Source: Atrina japonica (lineage: Eukaryota > Mollusca > Bivalvia > Pterioida > Pinnidae). Taken from it: a stretch of DNA of 64,000 nt. Under the pieces are notes generated by a model that searched no databases, had not been told where the DNA came from, and saw only the letters and a list, made by a program, of their open reading frames with translations. The position numbers were made by a program, and so were the translations under genes. Positions 57,793 to 64,000 of this stretch are shown here, in pieces. Where the stretch lies: the NCBI GenBank assembly GCA_030159075.1, contig BROG01000455.1, positions 62,001 to 126,000 on the forward strand, written 5' to 3'. Numbering within the stretch: the stretch's first letter is position 1; each line of letters begins with the position of its first letter.

Positions 57793-58050
57793 TAGTCTCG
57801 TTTTGTGTTTTACTTTCAGTTTTTGTATAAATTAATACAAATCACTCATTAATCTTGTTTATTTGTTTGGCTCAAAACTTCGCTGAATGGATGTTTTAGA
57901 CGTAATGGTTTCAGAGTCCGATGACCACTCACCTATATTGTCCTTTTGAGGATTGGATACAATTTTAATTATAAAAAGAATTATTAATCTCAAAGAATAA
58001 TTATACATTTGTTTCAAATTTCTACTCATTAAAACATTATTATCGTTTAA
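57793..58050. other. 3' flank of the GMC gene
   Basis: Presumed 3' UTR and flank. No canonical AATAAA is evident here; one at 58,148 lies inside the following SINE-like repeat. Confidence 0.35.
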
Positions 58051-58272
58051 TCATTGTGGCCATTGTGGTCGAGTGGTTGGAGTACTGCGATTTGAACCAT
58101 GGAGTATCACATTTCTTTCAGCGCTGTTTCGAGCAATCATGGAACGTAATAAAAGTTTACCTCACGGGGCGTGTGTGACGTTGAAAATTCCCAGGTAACC
58201 TCACGGGAATGCCGAAGTTCTCACCGGTAAATAGTAAAATGAAAAGATATATTAGTGAGGCGTAAAACACTA
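58051..58272 (+). mobile_element. tRNA-like SINE, family B relative
   Basis: Head GTGGTCGAGTGGTTGGAGTA is a clear tRNA-type A box; the B box is decayed (GTTTCGAGC). The end AGTGAGGCGTAAAACACTAA matches the 3' end of family B (10,791 copy, reversed). Confidence 0.7.
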
Positions 58273-58644
58273 ACCAAAAACTGTTGTCATCATTATGATT
58301 AATTGTTTATTAGGACCAATTGTAAATATCATCGTATCTCTGTTTATGGTATCAATACATATAAACGATTTCAACAATGTTCATTCAAACTTTTATGCAC
58401 ACTTTGTCATGCTTTGTGATCTAAGTTAACGATGCATCGTTTTAAGCAGTATCTGCATTTCCGGCCCTTTGAGTGGTTTTACTTTGTCTTCATCAGATGT
58501 ACAATTAAAATAGATATACATGTAGTAAGCCTATGATATTGTACTCGTGTTCTTATTCATGCTTTTATTTTTATTGTTGGTGCATTATATATTTTTTTGA
58601 TCAATTTGTGGCAATATTAATGATAATGGTACTGTAGTAATCAT

Positions 58645-58652
58645 CATTATTA

Positions 58653-58695
<43 letters not shown>

Positions 58696-58703
58696 CTTAT
58701 TTA

Positions 58704-58741
<38 letters not shown>

Positions 58742-58775
58742 GTTGTTGTTGTTGTTGGTTTTGTTGTTGTTGTTT
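58645..58775. repeat. Compound (ATT)n (TTTA)n (ATT)n (GTT)n microsatellite
   Basis: Four tri- and tetranucleotide phases in succession. 58,272-58,644 holds nothing recognised except CTGATGAAGACAAAG on the minus strand near 58,490, a phrase that also occurs in PLE ends but lacks a hammerhead. Confidence 0.85.
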
Positions 58776-59302
58776 GATATATTATATTAATTTGATATTT
58801 CCTGGTGTTTTATATACATTAGATTGATCCGCGATTTAGTTAAGTTTTGGAGTAAATAGTGGTTATTAGAGCTAACCCTCTAAACTTATTGGTACTTTCA
58901 TTCACTGACATTAGCCTACTTCTCAAAGGAACGGGTGAGTTGATTTATAACGTTTACGTTCTTTATTTATATTGACTTGTTAAGTTAAATACATAGATGC
59001 GAGTTCCTCGATAATAACTCCGTGTATAGTCCAAATCAAATGCTATTTAATCAAATTAGAAATTTAAAACTTCATGTGTAGTGAACTCGTGAGTGATTAT
59101 AATGGGAAACACACAGAATCTATCAAAGACTTACGTCTTCTTTTTCTACCTATAAATACCATATGGATATTGCGTGATATAATACGAATTCACGACTTTC
59201 TGGAGATATTGTTCTAATTAGTTTGGTACAATAAATTGACCTAGTATTCGTTTATTTTCTTTTTGCAAATATATTAAAATGGCTGCGGTATAACATTGAA
59301 CC
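58776..59302. other. Intergenic, nothing recognised
   Basis: No exon, element end or shared repeat seen. Confidence 0.35.
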
Positions 59303-59655
59303 ATGTCAATCTCTTACACAGAGTTGTCGGTCGTTGCATTCCTCAATAATCTCGGTCAATGTATAAAAAGAAATCCCCAAAACACGTGGTCATGTAACCC
59401 ATATAATGTATATAAAAGCCAGAGTAAGGAAACTTTGCGCAAAAATATAGCCCCTATATTTATATCCCGTGATTTTTAAAAAATATAAATTCACTCAAAT
59501 AGTATTTTTTATATGTCAGCACTTAAATTAAATGCAAAAGACCGATACCTTATAAAGAGCAAAATTTATCTTGTCAGAAACTGGCAGAAGTCGAGTCATT
59601 GACAGAAGTTGTTGAGGAGTGTAAGGACCGACAACTCTGTTTAAGAGATTGGCAT
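59303..59655. mobile_element. MITE-like element with inverted ends of about 60 bp
   Basis: Left end 59,303-59,362 and right end 59,597-59,655 are inverted copies: CAATCTCTTAMACAGAGTTG, TCGGTCSTTRCA, CCTCAAYAA. The interior of about 235 bp is non-coding. A solo end is at 15,452-15,488. Confidence 0.75.
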
Positions 59656-59881
59656 CATGATATTGAGTCAATAATTCTTAAAATTTCAAACAGAACGATT
59701 TTATTTAATTTGCCATGGACATGAATAAATTATTCTTGTACCCTAGAAGTGTTGTGTTATAATCAAAAGTTAGTACAATATTTTTATTTAACCAGCACCA
59801 TTATACACTACATTATAATCTAAGTCAGATTGAGTTGTGCATGTCTAGTCGTTTTGGCTGATTGAAATAAAATGGTTGATA

Positions 59882-60466
59882 CTCAGTGGTGGATTCAAGG
59901 GAGATAAAGGAAGTACGCCCCTGTTGGACACCAAAAATATAGATGTATGTACCATAAAATTCAACTTGAAAGACCAGAATTTGACCAAAAAATGTTTAAA
60001 ATCCTTATATGTTTTCAATAAAAAGTTGGAAAATTAATAAAAGTAAATTACCAAAATTTTTGCGCCTTGTTACGCTTGGCGAATACATTTCAGTACTATT
60101 CCTTACCTCTGACTTGAAATCCTGGATCCACCCTGAATTTGTATGTTTTGAATTTTATGACTTTGTTTTATTCAGTTTTTCTCTATTTAACTTGTTTGCC
60201 CTATACATATTGGTAAAGACATTTCTCAGCAAGTATGGATATTAAAATTCATCTGTTAAGAAAATTTGCATTGGATCAAAATGTATTCGATTTCACCCTG
60301 TGTTATTGTCAGCTGAAGATCTGAAAATTCAATCGCGGATGATAATTATCCATTTGTTACACAGAATGAGCACACCATTTCCATGCCTACGACGTATTGT
60401 CAACCCCCCAAAGCAAAAAAAAAAAAATCACATCCCCTCTTTAAAAATTCCTGGATCCGCCACTGA
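59882..60466. mobile_element. hAT-like non-autonomous element
   Basis: CAGTGGTGGATTCAAGG at the left and the inverse of CCTGGATCCGCCACTG at the right are typical hAT-type terminal repeats. About 585 bp with no transposase. The flanks share only an ATACT, so the target duplication is not secure. 60,467-60,870 holds nothing recognised. Confidence 0.5.
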
Positions 60467-60868
60467 TACTTACCTCTTAATTTCAATTAGCAGTATTCTA
60501 TGTATTCCATGTGCTTAATCCATGCCAATGACAAATACATAAAATAATAAATCTTTGTTGTTCGAAATTTCCACAATGATTTATACCCTACGGAGGTTAA
60601 ACACGCACAGCGCCATGTTTTTTATTTTATGAACGTAATGGATCAACCATAAAGTCGTCGCTCCAGTGAACTTGTTTTAAACGAGCGCTCTATCTTGTAT
60701 ATCTACGGCTATAATACCCAACCTGCAGTTTCTTAATTTGTAGCATCTAGCAATGCTTTTTGGGAGTGAAATGGGCACCCATGAATTGTTTACAAAAAAC
60801 AAAAAGATAGAAAACAAACACATATGGTCAGGAGTAATTTTTTGGAAATCTTAACAATCATGAAACGA

Positions 60869-60870
<2 letters not shown>

Positions 60871-60924
<54 letters not shown>
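60871..60924. repeat. (AT)n microsatellite
   Basis: 54 bp of pure AT repeat, about 590 bp upstream of the B-box gene. Confidence 0.95.
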
Positions 60925-60926
<2 letters not shown>

Positions 60927-61458
60927 TAAAATAGTCCAACATATGAAAAACAGGATGCCCAATGATCATCGATATCTTTGTGCTTACTTGGAAACAAAAA
61001 GAAGATATGGCATCTAATTACTTTCCGATCATTCTCGGAAATGTCTACGAGATGTGCCGGAACTGATTAGTATCAAGATAACGCGTATAATTTTTGTATC
61101 CCACTACACGAAGTTACATGTACGTATTGCATAAGTGTATTGGAATCTGTATATTTATTTTTGTTTTCACTTGCATGTAATAAATTATAATTCCACACTT
61201 TTTTCTACAGGAAAACCTTCTTTTCTGGTTGATTTACTTCTGAAGAAAGAAGACGAAACTGGTGCTTGATTAGCAAGCAATATAAGGAAAACGGACATAG
61301 AAAGTCGCCTATGGATACCATAAGAATGATAAAAGGTATAAAAAAAACACTTCAAAAAGACTATATGTACAAGGATAACCAAACGATTTGGTGTGATAAA
61401 ACAAATAAGTGTATGAATTACCTATAGTCTAGACTACGTTATTATTCAGGGCCACACG

Positions 61459-62946
61459 ATGGAGCAGGCACAGTGTCCTATTCCGATGTGCGATGTACAT
61501 CATGACGAAGAGGTGGATATATATTGCTATACCTGTAAACGCTCTATCTGTTTCGACTGTGTTAAAACTGAACTTCACTCAAAACACAGTTATGACAAAA
61601 TATCAAAACTTGCAAGGACTTTTCGCCAAGAAATACCATCTATTATTAAGAAAAAAGACGAATTACTTTCGAGCCAACGTGCAGAACTGGGAAAATTTTC
61701 TAGATTACAGACATTGCATAATTTGCATTTGAGCAAAACGATTGAGGGAATCAATGTCCAACGATCCAAAATGCACAGTGTTATAGATGATTTAGCTGAA
61801 ACCATGATTTCTACAAGCACGCGACAGACAGAACGAAATCTTCAAGACATTTGCATGCATATCACCAATTTGACAACACGTATAAAAGATTTTGAAGAAT
61901 CATTAGATTGTCTGCAAAAACACTCAAACTCACTGGGTAATTACGATTTGCTGAGACTGAAAATGGACTTTGAAGACAAAATCAATCAGAGTACCAAAAT
62001 TCAGATTCCTACTGATTTATTTGACGGAAACATGCATTATGTTAAAGGGGAGATAATCCACGCCCAGTTAAGATCTATGCTTGGTCAGGTAGGACAAAAT
62101 GGACCAAAAGAAGTGTCTATAAATATAGATACAAGTTTCTCTTGTGGTCAAGGCGTGGTCACTGCTGTTGTTCCAGTATCCAGTGAAAACTGTTGGGTTT
62201 TAGAAGTGAAAAAGCCCGTTAAATTAATCAATAAACACGGACGAGTGATGGAAATAAAGGAAATAATCAAAGATTGCCACATGCTGGACGTATCAGAAAA
62301 TGGTACTATTTTTAGTGCATCTTTTGACAGAAAGACGATCACAAAAACAGACGTAAATGGCTCGGAAATCATGCTAATGAGTACAGAACCTCTAAAACCA
62401 TCAGGGATAAGCATAGCGGTAGATGGCGATCTTCTCCTTACTCTGGCAGACGAATTTAACTACAATGTTGGTGTCAACGGTAGAAGAATTTTGCAGGTTA
62501 TATCAACATCGGGAGAGGTAAAAAAGACACACGAATTTGAAAGTAATGGATCGACAAGGCTTTTTACTTACCCGAGGAGAGCTAGACAGAATTACAACTG
62601 GGATATATGTGTTGTCGATGCGACTGGAAACTACACAGGTAGGCTGTGTATTCTGGGGTTTGATGGTAAACTGAAGGCAGTATACAACGGTCAAAAACAG
62701 AATAAGATCATAACAGAACCATTTATACCCCAGGATGTGAGGTGCGACCCAACTTGCAACATTATAATAAACGACTTGAACAACCACGCAATCCATCTTC
62801 TAAATCCTTCGGGACAGTTCGTCAAATTTCTTCTCCTCGGTGAAAAGTTAATAGCATTCCCGAAATCTTTAGGACTGCACACGTCTAAATTATGGATAGG
62901 TACATGTGATGGTCAGGTGAAAGTATATGACTATAAGTATATCTGA
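61459..62946 (+). CDS. B-box zinc-finger, coiled-coil, propeller protein (TRIM-like, no RING)
   Basis: Intronless 495-residue frame. Residues 11-43 form a complete type 2 B-box: C11, H14, C23, C26, C31, C34, H40, H43 in CxxH-x8-CxxC-x4-CxxC-x5-HxxH spacing. Residues about 50-175 are heptad-rich and probably coiled coil. Residues about 215-495 have repeated short strands ending each blade with hydrophobic runs (for example IIINDLNNHAIHLLNPSG, LWIGTCDGQVKVYDY), fitting an NHL-like beta-propeller. There is no RING at the N-terminus, so ubiquitin-ligase activity of its own is not expected. Bivalve genomes hold many such genes, usually annotated as TRIM45/56/71-like and often linked with immunity; the role here is unknown. 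A TTTTTTCTACAG acceptor at 61,210 suggests a spliced 5' UTR. The ATG at 61,459 is the first in frame and gives an intact B-box. Confidence 0.92.
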   Translation: MEQAQCPIPMCDVHHDEEVDIYCYTCKRSICFDCVKTELHSKHSYDKISKLARTFRQEIPSIIKKKDELLSSQRAELGKFSRLQTLHNLHLSKTIEGINVQRSKMHSVIDDLAETMISTSTRQTERNLQDICMHITNLTTRIKDFEESLDCLQKHSNSLGNYDLLRLKMDFEDKINQSTKIQIPTDLFDGNMHYVKGEIIHAQLRSMLGQVGQNGPKEVSINIDTSFSCGQGVVTAVVPVSSENCWVLEVKKPVKLINKHGRVMEIKEIIKDCHMLDVSENGTIFSASFDRKTITKTDVNGSEIMLMSTEPLKPSGISIAVDGDLLLTLADEFNYNVGVNGRRILQVISTSGEVKKTHEFESNGSTRLFTYPRRARQNYNWDICVVDATGNYTGRLCILGFDGKLKAVYNGQKQNKIITEPFIPQDVRCDPTCNIIINDLNNHAIHLLNPSGQFVKFLLLGEKLIAFPKSLGLHTSKLWIGTCDGQVKVYDYKYI

Positions 62947-63261
62947 ATTATGAAACATTAGGCACTAGATTAAAAAAAATCAATCTTACACACATTGTTT
63001 CATGTTCACGGAATGTGCATAATGTGATATAATCATGTGCTGATTCTGCGTTACAGTCTGGATCGATTTAGACTGTTACATCCTGTATATATATGATATA
63101 GAAAATAATCTACATAACTAGGAGGGATGGAGTCTCGTGATCCCTTTCTTGTCCTGGAGTTTAAATTTTAGGTCGTGCAGCATTAAAATTACACGTGCAA
63201 GATAATCGCTCCTACCTGCACCATATATCTACGAGGCTACGAGTATCCAGTGAGGATTAAA
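62947..63261. other. 3' flank of the B-box gene
   Basis: Presumed 3' UTR. No canonical AATAAA seen in the first 150 nt. Nothing else recognised. Confidence 0.35.
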
Positions 63262-63880
63262 TCGTCTTTTCCGTGGATTCAATATTGTGCCACAGAATTG
63301 AATTTTGTGACAAAGAATTGAATTTTGTGCCACAAAATTGAAAGTTTATAGGAACAAAAATGGATTTTGTGGACAAAAAGCAATGTCCCACTGCCGCCCC
63401 TAGGGCACTATGTGGAACTGGTTAATTTAATTTTGTGTCACAGAACTAAACTTCGTCAGCCCATTTGCATATTTTTCAATTCTTTGGCCCAAATATGACA
63501 CATACATGTAACAAAGACTACGATTGGCTCAATAAAAACGGGCAAGCTTCTGAAGGGCGCGTAAACCATATTTGGGCAACAGAATCGAATAATATGTAAA
63601 TGAGCGGACAGAATTTGAATTTTGTGACACAGAACTGAATTTTGTGACATTGAATTGAGTTTGTGTCACAGAATTAACTTGTGCACAAAATTGAAAGTTT
63701 ATAGGTACAAAAAATGGATTTTGTGTACAAAATTTAGCAATGGCCAGGGTGCCATGTGGCACAGGTTAAATTCCATTCTATACACACTTTCAATTTTGTC
63801 ACAAAATTGAATTCTGTGACACAAAATTCAATTTTGTGACACAGAATTGAAGTTTATGGTACAAAATTAAACTGTCCCAC
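63262..63880. repeat. Array of GAATTTTGTGACACA units in both orientations
   Basis: Repeated TTGAATTTTGTGACACAGAA and its inverse TTCTGTGACACAAAATTCAA. Dense at 63,270-63,370 and 63,610-63,860, with a less repetitive centre that itself carries paired AAAGTTTATAGGWACAAAAA and TGGCCAC/GGCACTATGTGG-type phrases. Both flanks include GCC(C)ACTGCCGCCCC/GGCGCCCC-type sequence. Confidence 0.85.
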
Positions 63881-63892
63881 ATGGCGCCCCGT

Positions 63893-64000
63893 ACAAATGT
63901 GCTTCTTAATTCGGTCAGGGGGATTTCGGTCCTTTACGAGCTCGGTCTATCAGCAATCTCGTCTTTTGACACAACCGACGTATGTTGAAGTCGGCCGATT
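63893..64000 (+). repeat. Dispersed repeat, copy 2 (runs off the window)
   Basis: CAAATGTGCTTCTTAATTCGG, CGGTCCTTTACGAGCTCGG and CTATCAGCAATCTCG match 5,085-5,190 in the same orientation. It begins only about 12 bp after the palindromic array. Confidence 0.75.

Noticed and set aside
58470..58510. Further hammerhead motif on the minus strand (CTGATGAAGACAAAG)
   Set aside because: CTGATGA is present, but no stem II closing pair, GAAA and cleavage triplet follow at the right spacing.

Overview
The window is animal nuclear DNA and looks most like a bivalve mollusc. It is AT-rich, its genes have introns with GT..AG borders, and most of it is decayed mobile elements and microsatellites. The bivalve assignment is inference. 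It rests on degraded Penelope-like (PLE-type) reverse transcriptase copies with a characteristic 3' tail, tRNA-derived SINEs, an L1/Tx1-like LINE, and a RING-less B-box plus propeller gene of a kind that is expanded in bivalves.

Three host protein genes can be supported, all on the + strand. (1) About 28.5-33.55 kb: a small gene whose three coding exons give a 60-residue protein that is 40% lysine, like a histone H1 tail or protamine-like protein. It has a probable 5' UTR intron and an AATAAA signal. (2) 47,679-57,792: a complete GMC-type FAD oxidoreductase of 607 residues in 11 coding exons, every junction in frame. (3) 61,459-62,946: an intronless 495-residue B-box/coiled-coil/propeller protein. 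These genes show no evident common pathway.

Layout. 0-28 kb is intergenic: PLE copies, SINEs, hairpins, microsatellites, an inverted pair of 272-bp repeats, and three arrays of short palindromic or direction-switching repeats (15.0, 24.6 and 26.2-27.4 kb). 28.5-33.6 kb is the lysine-rich gene, with a pair of inverted repeats in its introns. 35.7-36.8 kb is a three-copy tandem repeat whose minus strand carries hammerhead-ribozyme motifs; a related copy lies in GMC intron 2. 37.2-38.7 kb holds minus-strand PLE copies that abut a 5'-truncated LINE (38.74-42.05 kb). 42.1-47.6 kb is repeats, including a perfect 34-bp palindrome. 47.7-57.8 kb is the GMC gene, with element-rich introns. 57.8-64 kb holds MITE-like elements, the B-box gene and a further palindromic array at the right edge.

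The most unusual material is not protein coding. It is the hammerhead-bearing tandem repeat (retrozyme-like) and a group of four or five arrays that are unrelated in sequence but share one architecture: short units, mostly palindromic, that change orientation partway through. All similarity statements come from reading by eye; no search or folding program was run.
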